From JAUVRX01 sp049664225 (GTDB taxonomy: Bacteria > Acidobacteriota > Thermoanaerobaculia > Multivoradales > JAHEKO01): a stretch of DNA of 64,000 bases. Below the pieces are notes generated by a model, which saw only the letters and a list, made by a program, of their open reading frames with translations, had not been told where the DNA came from and did no database searches. The stretch is from assembly GCA_049664225.1 (NCBI GenBank), contig JBATEX010000190.1:62001-126000 (forward strand). The letters run 5' to 3'. The position numbers and the translations under genes are program-made. Positions 16,850 through 25,536 of this stretch are shown piece after piece (the stretch's first letter is position 1; each line of letters starts with the position of its first letter).

Positions 16850-17801
16850 GAACCTCTTAAAGAAACTTCGCTCCGGGCATCGATATGTCATCACCAGCCA
16901 TATCAATCCTGATGGGGATGCCATCGGCTCCTCCTTGGGACTGGTGCGCATCCTGAGAGCCATCGGCAAGGGTGCTGTCGTCTGGAGCAGGGATGAACCT
17001 CCCAAACTCTACCGACAATTGGCGGGCAGCGACCGAATGCACATCGGCACCGAACCCCCTGCCGGATTCCCCGACTCCTTCGACGGCGCCATCGTTCTCG
17101 AGTGCCCGACACTGGATCGCAGCGGGCTGGAAGAACACCTGGCCGAGTTTCCTGTCATCAATATCGATCATCACCTGGGCAATGAGCACTACGGCGAGGT
17201 CAATTGGATCGACACGGCCGCTCCTTCTCTCGGAGAGATGATCTACCGCTTGTCAAGGGGTCTGATGGTCAACCTCGATGAGGAGACCGCAACCGCGCTC
17301 TACCTTACCCTGGTAACCGACACAGGGGGCTTCCGATTCGGCAACTCGACACCAGCGGCCTTCGCCGCTGCAGCAGCACTGGTCACCGAGGGGGCCCGTC
17401 CCGAGCAGGTAGCCCAATGGCTCTACGAGAGCCAGCCAGAATCGGCTGTGCGCCTGCTCGGCGAGATGCTCAAGACCTTGGAGATTCACGACGACCGAGT
17501 GGCGACGGCGATCTTGACCCGAGAGATGTTCGACAGTGCTGGAGCCTCTTCGAGCGACACCGAAGGCCTCATCGATCACCCTCGCTCGATCGCCGGTGTA
17601 GACGCCGTAGCTCTGATTCGGCAAGTCGATGACAAGAGCTTCAAAGTGTCGCTACGGAGTCGTGGTGACATCGACGTCGAGAAGCTCGCCCGCCAGCACG
17701 GTGGTGGCGGTCATCGCAATGCCGCCGGCTACATGGCCGAGGGTCCCATCGAAGATCTGCGCCCGAGCGTCGTCAGTGAGCTGCAGGCCGCACTGAGTTG
17801 A
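16824..17801 (+). CDS. nrnA: DHH/DHHA1 phosphoesterase, NrnA-like oligoribonuclease/pAp phosphatase
   Basis: Likely removes nucleotides from very short RNAs and dephosphorylates pAp. Metal-site motifs: HINPDGD (26-32), NIDHHLGN with DHH at 115-117, TDTGGFRFGN, and the DHHA1 signature GGGGHRNAAG near the C-terminus. 325 residues is normal. Motif II reads VLECP, with Glu93 where the family usually has Asp. ATG 16824 has GGAG 7 bases upstream. Placement between rbfA and truB is the classic arrangement. Confidence 0.93.
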   Translation: MTTSTKAPENLLKKLRSGHRYVITSHINPDGDAIGSSLGLVRILRAIGKGAVVWSRDEPPKLYRQLAGSDRMHIGTEPPAGFPDSFDGAIVLECPTLDRSGLEEHLAEFPVINIDHHLGNEHYGEVNWIDTAAPSLGEMIYRLSRGLMVNLDEETATALYLTLVTDTGGFRFGNSTPAAFAAAAALVTEGARPEQVAQWLYESQPESAVRLLGEMLKTLEIHDDRVATAILTREMFDSAGASSSDTEGLIDHPRSIAGVDAVALIRQVDDKSFKVSLRSRGDIDVEKLARQHGGGGHRNAAGYMAEGPIEDLRPSVVSELQAALS

Positions 17802-17805
17802 AGTC

Positions 17806-18714
17806 ATGCACGATGGTCTCTTCTTGATCGACAAGGATCCCGCCTGCACATCCCATGACGTGGTTCAGCAGGTTCGGAAGATCCTTGGTCAGCGCAAGAT
17901 CGGGCATTGCGGGACTCTAGACCCAGGGGCGACAGGCCTGCTCGTTCTGACTCTCGGCAGGGCCACCCGGCTGACACGCTTCCTGATCAGGGCACCCAAG
18001 ATCTACGACGGAGAAATCCGTTTTGGTGCCGCCACCGACACCTACGATCGCCATGGGGAGGTCACGGCGGAGAGCCCGATCGACAATCTCGAAGGCCCAT
18101 CCATCACCAGCGCCATGAAGGAGCTTGTTGGCACGCTCGAGCAGGCGGCGCCTCCCTTCAGCGCCAAGAAGTTCAAGGGCGTCAAGTACTACGAGATGGC
18201 CCGGCGTGGCGAAGAGGTACCCGAAGCGAGGAAGCAGATTACGGTCTACGACTTCACCGCTACCGGACCCCTTCAGGACGGCGTCCTGCCCTTTCGGCTC
18301 GAGTGCTCGTCTGGAACCTACGTTCGCAGTCTGGCGCACGACCTCGGACAGACACTCGGCTGTGGAGCCCACCTCGCCGAGCTCAGGAGAATCAAGGTAG
18401 GGCCCTTTCACATAGACCAGGCCGTCTCCCTCGAGCAGCTCAGCGAGCAGGTGGAGGCCGAAGAGGCACCGCAGGAGGGATGGATCCCGATTGATCGAGT
18501 CCCCCTGCCTTTCCCGGAGCTGGCGACTGACAGTCAGCAGTCCAAGAGGATCGTTCACGGTCAGTCCGTGTTGTTCCGGGACCTCGATGGAGAAGAAGGT
18601 GACTGGGTCAAGTTAGTCGACCGGCGAGGACAGCTTATCGCCGTGGGTACAGTTGCGGAGCGCATCGGCAGCGGAAAAGTCGGCCTGGTGCAACCGAAGA
18701 TCGTCTTTCAATAG
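17806..18714 (+). CDS. truB: tRNA pseudouridine(55) synthase
   Basis: Makes pseudouridine 55 in the T-loop of tRNA. The catalytic Asp39 lies in HCGTLDPGATG. Other family motifs are YDGEIRFGAATDTYDRHG and the SGTYVRSLAHDLG strand. 302 residues with a C-terminal PUA-like segment (QSKRIVHGQSV). It starts 4 bases after the preceding stop, within the operon, and is followed by rpsO. Confidence 0.97.
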   Translation: MHDGLFLIDKDPACTSHDVVQQVRKILGQRKIGHCGTLDPGATGLLVLTLGRATRLTRFLIRAPKIYDGEIRFGAATDTYDRHGEVTAESPIDNLEGPSITSAMKELVGTLEQAAPPFSAKKFKGVKYYEMARRGEEVPEARKQITVYDFTATGPLQDGVLPFRLECSSGTYVRSLAHDLGQTLGCGAHLAELRRIKVGPFHIDQAVSLEQLSEQVEAEEAPQEGWIPIDRVPLPFPELATDSQQSKRIVHGQSVLFRDLDGEEGDWVKLVDRRGQLIAVGTVAERIGSGKVGLVQPKIVFQ

Positions 18715-18790
18715 TCGGCGCGAATAGCGCTGTGCTACCATGCGTTGTTTGCGAGAGATACAAGTCTAGAGAAGTAAGGAGGAAGCAGAG

Positions 18791-19060
18791 TTGTCCCAGA
18801 CCAAAGAGGTCAAATCCCAGATCATTCACGAGTCTCGCCTGCACGAGAACGATACCGGCTCTCCCGAAGTTCAGGTGGCACTTCTGACGCATCGGATCAC
18901 CGAGTTGACCGAGCATTTCAAGACTCACGCCAAGGATCACCACAGCCGACGAGGCTTGCTCAAACTCGTTGGGCAACGCAGGCGGTTGCTCGACTATATG
19001 AAGAGGCAGGACTTCGAGCGGTATCGCACCACTATCGAGAGACTGGGCATCCGCAAGTAG
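18791..19060 (+). CDS. rpsO: 30S ribosomal protein S15
   Basis: 89-residue 16S rRNA-binding protein with the full S15 signature (HENDTGSPEVQVALLTHRI, HHSRRGLLKLVGQRRRLLDY). The start codon is TTG at 18791: a near-perfect AAGGAGG lies 8 bases upstream and no ATG is available in frame. The truB-rpsO-pnp order is conserved widely. Confidence 0.97.
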   Translation: MSQTKEVKSQIIHESRLHENDTGSPEVQVALLTHRITELTEHFKTHAKDHHSRRGLLKLVGQRRRLLDYMKRQDFERYRTTIERLGIRK

Positions 19061-19074
19061 AGAACCCCGCGCCT

Positions 19075-19105
19075 GTGCTGCCTGGAGGAACCTCCACGGT
19101 AGCGC
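19075..19105 (+). other. Stem-loop between rpsO and pnp
   Basis: GTGCTGCC pairs with GGTAGCGC (two G-T wobbles), continuing into TGGAG/CTCCA with one bulged C, closed by GAAC. About 13 bp in total. No T-run follows, so it is not a good terminator. In E. coli a stem-loop at this place is cut by RNase III and used by PNPase to control its own mRNA; a similar role here is an inference. Confidence 0.5.
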
Positions 19106-19192
19106 ATTTACTGGCCGTCCCTGACTGCTGCTCAACCCAGTCTCGAGCCGGGCCCGGTAAAGTTTGCGCAAGCCAAGCGAACAGGAAACGAT

Positions 19193-21421
19193 ATGAAACA
19201 GCAATGTGAAGTCAACGTGGGTGGCGCAACCGTCACTTTCGAGACCGGCAAGATCGCCAAACAGGCCGACGGCTCCTGTGTCACCCGATGCGGAGATACC
19301 GTTGTACTGAGTACCGCCTGTATGGCGAAGTCCGCTAGCGGTCGAGATTTTCTTCCACTGACCGTCGACTACCGAGAGTACACCTATGCCGGAGGCCGGA
19401 TTCCGGGGGGCTTTTTCAAGCGCGAGGGCCGTCCAACGGAAAAAGAAATCCTCACATGCCGGATGACGGACCGGCCGCTCCGCCCCCTGTTCCCCGAAGG
19501 CTACAGGCACGAAACCCAGATCATCTCGCTCGTGCTCTCGGCGGATGGCGAGAACGATCCTGATATTCTCGCCATCAACGGCGCTTCGGCGGCTTTAGCG
19601 GTCTCGGCTATCCCCTTCTATACCCCAGTTGGTGCAGTGCGCGTCGGACTCGTCGAAGGCGAAGTCGTGTTCAATCCTCCCAACAGCCTCCGAGACGTCT
19701 CCGATCTCGATCTGATCGTCGTCGGGACCCGGGAAGCGGTGGTCATGGTGGAAGCTGGCGCCAACCAACTCTCCGAAGACTTCCTGCTCGACTGTATCTT
19801 CAAAGGGCACCAAGAGATTCAGAAGCTCATTGAGGCGCAGCTCGAGCTACAGCGCAAGGTCGGCGTCGAGAAGCCGGAGTGGCAGACACCGGAAGTCTTC
19901 TCGAATGAGCTCTTCAACCAGGTCAAGAGCGATCTCTATGACTCCCTCTCTGCGGCGCTGCACACAACCGGCAAGTTCGAGAGACGAGCAGCCGTAGCAG
20001 CCACAGTCGATCCCTACCTCGAGCCTCTGGCAGAGGACGAAGACAAGCGGCTCCAGGTCAAGCAGATCATCAAAAGGCTCGAAGAGGAGATCTTGCGGCA
20101 AGAGATCCTCACCAACCGGAAACGCTTCGACGGCAGGAGTCTCGATCAGATTCGCGGTATCGAGATCGATGTCGGGCCTCTGCCTCGTACCCATGGCTCG
20201 GCGCTGTTCACCCGAGGCGAGACCCAGGCCCTCGTCTCCGCTACCCTCGGCACCAGCCGCGACGCGCAGATTATCGAAGAGTACGAAGGAGAGAGCCGCC
20301 AGAAGTTCATCCTGCACTACAGCTTTCCACCGTTTTCGGTTGGCGAGGTGAAGTTCCTTCGCGGCCCGAGTCGGCGAGAAATCGGTCATGGCGTTCTTGC
20401 CCGGCGAGCTCTGACTCCCCTACTGCCTCATGAAGACGACTTCCCCTATACGATTCGCGTGGTCTCGGACATCCTCGAATCGAACGGCTCCTCGTCGATG
20501 GCGACGGTTTGCGGCGGATCCCTGGCCCTCTTCGACGCCGGAGTTCCAATGCTCGCGCCAGTCGCCGGCGTCGCCATGGGGCTCATCAAGAGTGGCGATG
20601 GGTTCGCCGTACTGTCCGATATCGCCGGCCAAGAAGACCACTACGGGGACATGGACTTCAAGGTGGCTGGAACTCGGGACGGAATCACCGCTCTGCAAAT
20701 GGATATCAAGATCGCGGGTGTCACCCGCGAGATCATGCAGGAGGCCCTGGCTCAGGCTCGCAACGGTCGCATGCACATCCTCGACCTCATGCAGCAGGCG
20801 ATCGACGAACCGCGGGAGGAGCTGTCGGAGTACGCCCCGCGCCTTTACACCATGTCCGTCCCAACGGACAAGATCCGCGACATCATCGGGCCCGGAGGCA
20901 AGACCATCCGCTCGATCATCGAAGAGACCGGATGCGAGGTCGATGTACAGAACGATGGAACCGTGATTATCGCGTCACCCGACGGGGTGGCAGCCAAACG
21001 CGCCAGGGAGATCATCGAGCGGCTCACCGAGACCCCCGAAATCGGCAAGATCTACGAGGGAACCGTGCGCCGTATCGAAGGCTATGGCGCCTTTGTCGAG
21101 ATTCTCCCAGGCTCCGATGGCCTGATTCACATCAGCGAGCTGGCGCCCTATCGAGTTCGCGAGGTGACAGATATCGTGCAAGAGGGCGACAGCGTCGAGG
21201 TCAAGGTCATCAATATCGACGAGCAGGGCAAGGTGCGCCTGTCTCGCAAAGCCGTCATCATGGAGGCTCCCGACTACGATCCGTCCAAGTACGAAGGCAT
21301 GGGGTACGAGGGGCCACCTCCCGAGCGACGCGATTCCGGTGGCGGTCGCGGGCCACGCTCGAATCAGCGTCGGGGTGGAGGCGGCGGTGGTTCCAGGGGC
21401 CCCCGACGGGATCGAAACTAA
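19193..21421 (+). CDS. pnp: Polyribonucleotide nucleotidyltransferase (PNPase)
   Basis: Phosphorolytic 3'-to-5' exoribonuclease. Two RNase PH-like domains (about 10-225 and 315-545), with RIPGGFFKREGRP in the first and the catalytic-domain motifs SSMATVCGGSLALFDAGVP and DMDFKVAGT in the second. A KH domain (IGPGGKTIRSI, about 555-615) and S1 domain (YEGTVRRIEGYGAFVEI, about 620-690) follow. The 742 residues end in a Gly/Arg-rich tail of about 40 residues, a plausible RNA- or partner-binding extension. Probable last gene of the rimP operon. Confidence 0.98.
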   Translation: MKQQCEVNVGGATVTFETGKIAKQADGSCVTRCGDTVVLSTACMAKSASGRDFLPLTVDYREYTYAGGRIPGGFFKREGRPTEKEILTCRMTDRPLRPLFPEGYRHETQIISLVLSADGENDPDILAINGASAALAVSAIPFYTPVGAVRVGLVEGEVVFNPPNSLRDVSDLDLIVVGTREAVVMVEAGANQLSEDFLLDCIFKGHQEIQKLIEAQLELQRKVGVEKPEWQTPEVFSNELFNQVKSDLYDSLSAALHTTGKFERRAAVAATVDPYLEPLAEDEDKRLQVKQIIKRLEEEILRQEILTNRKRFDGRSLDQIRGIEIDVGPLPRTHGSALFTRGETQALVSATLGTSRDAQIIEEYEGESRQKFILHYSFPPFSVGEVKFLRGPSRREIGHGVLARRALTPLLPHEDDFPYTIRVVSDILESNGSSSMATVCGGSLALFDAGVPMLAPVAGVAMGLIKSGDGFAVLSDIAGQEDHYGDMDFKVAGTRDGITALQMDIKIAGVTREIMQEALAQARNGRMHILDLMQQAIDEPREELSEYAPRLYTMSVPTDKIRDIIGPGGKTIRSIIEETGCEVDVQNDGTVIIASPDGVAAKRAREIIERLTETPEIGKIYEGTVRRIEGYGAFVEILPGSDGLIHISELAPYRVREVTDIVQEGDSVEVKVINIDEQGKVRLSRKAVIMEAPDYDPSKYEGMGYEGPPPERRDSGGGRGPRSNQRRGGGGGGSRGPRRDRN

Positions 21422-21454
21422 GGCGGAGACTCCTCTCCCTCCATCGATCTCCGA

Positions 21455-22630
21455 ATGAGCGCTTCTTCCGGAGCCCGGACTGAAACCCGACCGAGCACTT
21501 CTCCGTCCGACTACATTCTGGTAGTCGATGACGAGGAGCAGATCCGCAATCTCATCACCCGTTACCTGGCGGAAAGGGGTCACCTATGCAGGTCCGCCGC
21601 TACCGCGGAGGATGCGCTGTCACTGGCCGCGGCGCATCCGGATCCAGCCCTGGTACTCACGGACATTCGAATGCCGGGAGTCGGTGGGGTCGAGCTTCTG
21701 CATCGCCTCAAGAAGATGGACCCCAAAGTACAAGTCGTCATGGTCTCGAGCCATCAGGATCTCGAAACCGTGCGGCGGTGCCTCCGCGAAGGCGCTTACG
21801 ACTATCTCTTGAAGCCGTTCGATTGGCAGATCCTCTCGAATACCGTATCGAGGGCCCTCGAGCGCCACTCCCTGCTGCGCGAGAACGATCGCTATCGAGT
21901 GAACCTCGAGCGGTTGGTTCTGGAGCAGACAGAGGAGATCCGCGAGACTCGTGACATCGCGCTGATCACCTTGGCCAAGCTGGCTGAATCTCGGGACAGT
22001 ACGACCGGCCTACATCTGGAACGCATCGCCGCATACAGCCGACGGCTGGCAGAGGAGCTACGGGACGGCGCCTACGCCGGTCGTCTGAGTCAGGAATACA
22101 TCGAACAACTAGCGAAGTCCAGTCCACTTCACGATATCGGCAAGGTCGGGATCCCCGATTCGATCCTCTGCAAACCCGGTCCATTGAGTAGCGAAGAGTT
22201 CCGGTTCATGAAGACGCACTCCACGATAGGCGGCGACACCTTGCGCTCGGTCCTGGATCAGTTCGAGACCCATGGATTTCTGATCATGGCCATGGAGATC
22301 GCTTACAGCCATCACGAACGGTGGGATGGCTGTGGCTACCCACAGGGGCTCAAGGGTGAGGAGGTCCCTCTTGCGGCGAGAATCGTGGCTCTTGTCGACT
22401 CCTACGACACCGTCACCAGCGATCGACCTTATAAGAAAGCCGTTCCCCATAGGGAAGCCGTTCAGCGGCTCGCGGTCGACCGCGGCAAGCACTTCGAACC
22501 GGCGATCGTGGACGCTTTCTTGGCGTGCCACATGGATTTCGAATCGATTAGGGAGGAAGTATCGACGACCAGATCGGATCTAGAAGAACCGCAACCTGAT
22601 GATCCACCTTCCAGGGAGGCTCCACGGTGA
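21455..22630 (+). CDS. Response regulator with HD-GYP cyclic-di-GMP phosphodiesterase domain
   Basis: 391 residues. The receiver domain (about 20-135) has acidic DDE at 25-27, Asp70 in LTDIRMPG and Lys120. A coiled-coil linker (140-170) leads to the HD-GYP domain with HDIGKVGIPD (His226-Asp227), HHERWDGCGYP (GYP at 294-296) and GLKGEEVPLAARI. All these residues are intact, so it should hydrolyse cyclic di-GMP when phosphorylated. It starts 34 bases after pnp. No cognate kinase is adjacent. Confidence 0.92.
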   Translation: MSASSGARTETRPSTSPSDYILVVDDEEQIRNLITRYLAERGHLCRSAATAEDALSLAAAHPDPALVLTDIRMPGVGGVELLHRLKKMDPKVQVVMVSSHQDLETVRRCLREGAYDYLLKPFDWQILSNTVSRALERHSLLRENDRYRVNLERLVLEQTEEIRETRDIALITLAKLAESRDSTTGLHLERIAAYSRRLAEELRDGAYAGRLSQEYIEQLAKSSPLHDIGKVGIPDSILCKPGPLSSEEFRFMKTHSTIGGDTLRSVLDQFETHGFLIMAMEIAYSHHERWDGCGYPQGLKGEEVPLAARIVALVDSYDTVTSDRPYKKAVPHREAVQRLAVDRGKHFEPAIVDAFLACHMDFESIREEVSTTRSDLEEPQPDDPPSREAPR

Positions 22631-23415
22631 GCGTCGACAAGCCCGGGTCGGAGGCAACTGTGGACCGAGACGAGTTGGTTGCCTATCTCGACCGCTATCT
22701 GTTGGCAGACCAGGGCGCCGATTTTTGTCCCAACGGCCTACAGGTCGAGGGAAGCGCTACGATACGGAGGCTTGTCACCGGCGTTTCAGCCTGCCGGGAG
22801 CTCTTTGAACGCGCTCGTCGACGACAGGCCGATGCTGTTCTGGTTCATCACGGCGTCTTCTGGGAAGGCACCACCCGCACCCTGACGGGATACCAGTTCC
22901 GCCGTGTAGCGCAGCTCATTGCGGGGCGCCTGAACCTGATTGCCTATCATCTGCCACTTGATCGCCATCCCGAGGTCGGCAACAACGCCATCGCAGCAAG
23001 ACGCCTGGGACTCTCTCAACTCGAGCCGTTCGGCGACTATTCTGGAGCCAGTCTGGGATTCAAAGGAGAGTTCGACGAAGAATTGAGCCTGCCTGAACTA
23101 CTCGATCGATGCCGATCCGTATTCCAGCAAGAGCCCCTCTGCTTTCCGGAGGGCCCAAAAGCCGTTTCCACCATCGGCGTGATCAGTGGGGCTGCAGAGA
23201 GCTCTTTCCACCAGGCCATCGCTGCCGGGCTCGACGCTTACATCACCGGTGAGGCCAGCGAATGGGTCATGAACGTGGCGCGGGAGACCGGCACACATTT
23301 CATCGCCGCAGGTCACTATGCGACCGAGCGCCTCGGCATCCAGGCCCTCGGTGATCATCTTGTCCAGCAGTTCGGCGTTGACGTTCAGTACGAGGATATT
23401 CCGAATCCAGTCTAG
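22627..23415 (+). CDS. Nif3-like dinuclear metal centre protein
   Basis: 262 residues of the NIF3/YqfO/YbgI family, often annotated as GTP cyclohydrolase I type 2; its physiological role is uncertain. Metal-ligand motifs are LVHHGVFW, AYHLPLDRHP and C-terminal TGEASEWV and AAGHYATE. FCPNGLQVEG near the start is the family signature. GTG 22627 overlaps the previous stop (GTGA). The stop codon shares a CTAG palindrome with the stop of the convergent tatD. Confidence 0.88.
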   Translation: MSVDKPGSEATVDRDELVAYLDRYLLADQGADFCPNGLQVEGSATIRRLVTGVSACRELFERARRRQADAVLVHHGVFWEGTTRTLTGYQFRRVAQLIAGRLNLIAYHLPLDRHPEVGNNAIAARRLGLSQLEPFGDYSGASLGFKGEFDEELSLPELLDRCRSVFQQEPLCFPEGPKAVSTIGVISGAAESSFHQAIAAGLDAYITGEASEWVMNVARETGTHFIAAGHYATERLGIQALGDHLVQQFGVDVQYEDIPNPV

Positions 23416-24215
23416 CAATTGCCTGCTTTGGAGAACAGCCGGTAGAAGTTGCGGCTGCTCAACTCGCAGAGGTCTTCGTATACCAAGCCCAGCTCGTCGG
23501 CAACGCGACGCGCGACCTCGATCACGTGACCTGGCCGACTCGGCTTACCTCGAAAGGGCACCGGCGCCAGGTAGGGAGTGTCCGTCTCGACGAGAATCCG
23601 ACTGGGAGGTGTCTGAGTTAGCATCTCTCGGACATTGTCTGCCCTGTTGAAAGTAACCATGCCGGAGAAACCGAGGAAGAACCCCTTCCCGATTAGATTC
23701 GTGGCCATCTCGACGCCGCCAGCAAAGGAATGAAAGTCACCCTCGAGTCCTTCGAAACGAGATTCCTGGAGGATGTCCAGCATCACGTCATTGCTGTCTC
23801 GGTTGTGAACCACGACAGGCAGACCGCATTCCAGTGCCACTTCCCACTGCTCGCGCAGGGCCCGTTGCTGGGCCCGCCTATCAGACAGGTCGTAGTGAAA
23901 ATCGAGGCCGCACTCCCCAACTGCCACAACCTTGGGATCGGCCACCAGGTCTGACAGCTTCTTCTGGTGACCGGCGGTCCACGAGTCGGCCTCGTGTGGG
24001 TGAACACCCAACGCGCACCAGACATCCACCTCACGGTGGCAGAGAGACAGAATCGAATCCGCCTCTTCCAACTGCAGAGCAGGAACGAGGAAGCCGCCTA
24101 CTCCTCGAGATCTCGCCTCCTCCAACGCCGCCTCGCGTTGTTCTGCGGTGAGACTCTGCAGATGGCAGTGGGAGTCGATGACCTGACGAGAGAGACTGGA
24201 ATCCGTCACGGTCAC
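23412..24215 (-). CDS. tatD: TatD family metal-dependent DNase
   Basis: 267-residue TIM-barrel hydrolase. Metal ligands: IDSHCHLQ near residue 14, GECGLDFHYD, VVVHNRDS, DFHSFAG and ETDTPYLAP. The family has 3'-to-5' DNase activity and a proposed role in DNA repair or quality control. The start is GTG 24215, overlapping the stop of the upstream tRNA-binding protein in a GTGA junction. Confidence 0.93.
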   Translation of the reverse strand: MTVTDSSLSRQVIDSHCHLQSLTAEQREAALEEARSRGVGGFLVPALQLEEADSILSLCHREVDVWCALGVHPHEADSWTAGHQKKLSDLVADPKVVAVGECGLDFHYDLSDRRAQQRALREQWEVALECGLPVVVHNRDSNDVMLDILQESRFEGLEGDFHSFAGGVEMATNLIGKGFFLGFSGMVTFNRADNVREMLTQTPPSRILVETDTPYLAPVPFRGKPSRPGHVIEVARRVADELGLVYEDLCELSSRNFYRLFSKAGNC

Positions 24216-24538
24216 TTGACCGGGGTACCGCTGGGAACAGCCTCTCCCGGGTGAAGCAACACCGGCTTGCCCTCCACCGATCCAGCGAGAACCATCCCTT
24301 GGGACTCCACTCCCATGAGTCTGGCAGGCTCCAGGTTCGTGACCACCACGACCTGCTTGCCCACCAGTTCCTCGGTGGAATACTGGCGCGCGATTCCGGC
24401 CACCAGGACCCGGCTTTCATTGCCGAGATCGACGATCAGCTTGAGAAGCTTGTTGGAGTTCGGAATGGGTTCTGCCCCGGTGACGGTCGCAACCTTCAAC
24501 TCGGTCTGAAAGAACTGCTCGATGGTGATGGTGGACAT
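24212..24538 (-). CDS. Free-standing tRNA-binding OB-fold protein (MetRS C-terminal domain-like)
   Basis: 108 residues matching the EMAPII/Trbp111 OB fold found at the C-terminus of many methionyl-tRNA synthetases: FFQTELKVATVTGAEPIPNS, then KLLKLIVDLG, VVTNLEPARLMGVESQGM and a final LLHPGEAVPSGTPVK. No synthetase domain precedes it. In many bacteria metG lies directly before tatD; here only this C-terminal domain keeps that place. It probably dimerises and binds tRNA in trans to a separate MetRS. Confidence 0.85.
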   Translation of the reverse strand: MSTITIEQFFQTELKVATVTGAEPIPNSNKLLKLIVDLGNESRVLVAGIARQYSTEELVGKQVVVVTNLEPARLMGVESQGMVLAGSVEGKPVLLHPGEAVPSGTPVK

Positions 24539-24579
24539 GCTCGGCTCCCTCCTCGAAACGGGGTGAGCTTACCAGAGAC

Positions 24580-25287
24580 CTAGCAGAGACCCTGCCGGCG
24601 TAGCGAGGTCCAAGCCCCTCCCGATCCCACAACGAGATGATCCACCAGGTGGAGCCCGACAAGTCGACCGGCTTCCACCATTCTCCGAGTGAAACCCAGG
24701 TCTTCTGCGCTGGGTGATGGATCACCGCTCGGATGAGTATGGAACAGGACGACACCGGCTGCATCCCGTAGCAGACCCTCCTTGAGGATCGCCCTCGGCT
24801 CTACGGCCGCCCGGCTCAGAGTGCCCCGGTAGAGCTCGGTCTCTCCGATCAGGCGATTCCGAGTGTCCAGGTAGAGAGCACCCATCACCTCCTGGCCCTT
24901 GAGGCTGTACCGCAACTCCAGATAGGAAGCTACGGACTGAGGGTCCTTGAGCAGCTCACGATCGGCCATGCGGGCTCGAGTGAAACGCCGAGCCAATTCC
25001 ACAGCGGCCAGCAAGGTGGCCACCTTGGCCGGTCCGAGCCCAGCCTTCTTCAAAACGAGGGGTCCTGATACTAGTAGACCGCTCAACCCCTCACTGGTAC
25101 GAAGCAGATCGCGCGCCACGTCCAGGACTGATCGACCGGGCCTGCCGGTCCGCAAAAGGACAGCCACCAGCTCCACGTCGGACAAGGCGGAGCTGCCGTT
25201 GGTCAGGAGGCGTTCCCGCGGCCTCTCTTCAAGAGGTAGCTCGCGAAGAAGGCTACAGGAGCGCTGAGTCGATTCATCAGATCTCAA
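24580..25287 (-). CDS. radC: RadC/YeeS-type JAB1/MPN-domain protein
   Basis: 235 residues. A helix-hairpin-helix region (about 30-90, including GLGPAKVATLLAAVELARR) precedes the JAMM metalloprotease-like domain with HTHPSGDPSPSAED. Despite the historical name a repair role has not been confirmed in the family. The start is TTG 25287: AAAGGA lies 8 bases upstream, and the nearby ATG is out of frame. The inverted-repeat element ends 24 bases upstream, so radC transcription may start in or beyond it. Confidence 0.9.
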   Translation of the reverse strand: MRSDESTQRSCSLLRELPLEERPRERLLTNGSSALSDVELVAVLLRTGRPGRSVLDVARDLLRTSEGLSGLLVSGPLVLKKAGLGPAKVATLLAAVELARRFTRARMADRELLKDPQSVASYLELRYSLKGQEVMGALYLDTRNRLIGETELYRGTLSRAAVEPRAILKEGLLRDAAGVVLFHTHPSGDPSPSAEDLGFTRRMVEAGRLVGLHLVDHLVVGSGGAWTSLRRQGLC

Positions 25288-25302
25288 TCTCGAAGTCCTT
25301 TC

Positions 25303-25496
25303 GGGGCTTAACCCGCATTATTCATGAGCCCCACGGCATCTAGCGGAGATCGCCCGCCATCTCAGGCCGTCCTCACTCGTCGCTCCTCAACAGCCTGCAA
25401 GGTTGCCTCCGGTGCTCCTCTTTGCGGTTGGCCAGATCTGACGGACGCTTTCCACAATCTGCTCGCGCGGCCATGAATAATGCGGGTAATGGCCCC
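25303..25496. mobile_element. Small inverted-repeat element (MITE or IS remnant)
   Basis: Perfect 16-base inverted repeats ACCCGCATTATTCATG (25311-25326) and its complement (25472-25487) enclose 145 bases. Outside them GGGGC (25303-25307) and GCCCC (25492-25496) extend the symmetry across short unmatched bases. The interior has no plausible gene. The AT-rich cores of the arms (ATTATTCATG) stand out from the surrounding GC-rich DNA. It resembles a non-autonomous element or the termini of a decayed insertion sequence; no clear target-site duplication is seen. Confidence 0.6.
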
Positions 25497-25536
25497 TCGT
25501 GACTCTGTAGACGAAATCGGGGATCGGCTTCTCGCT

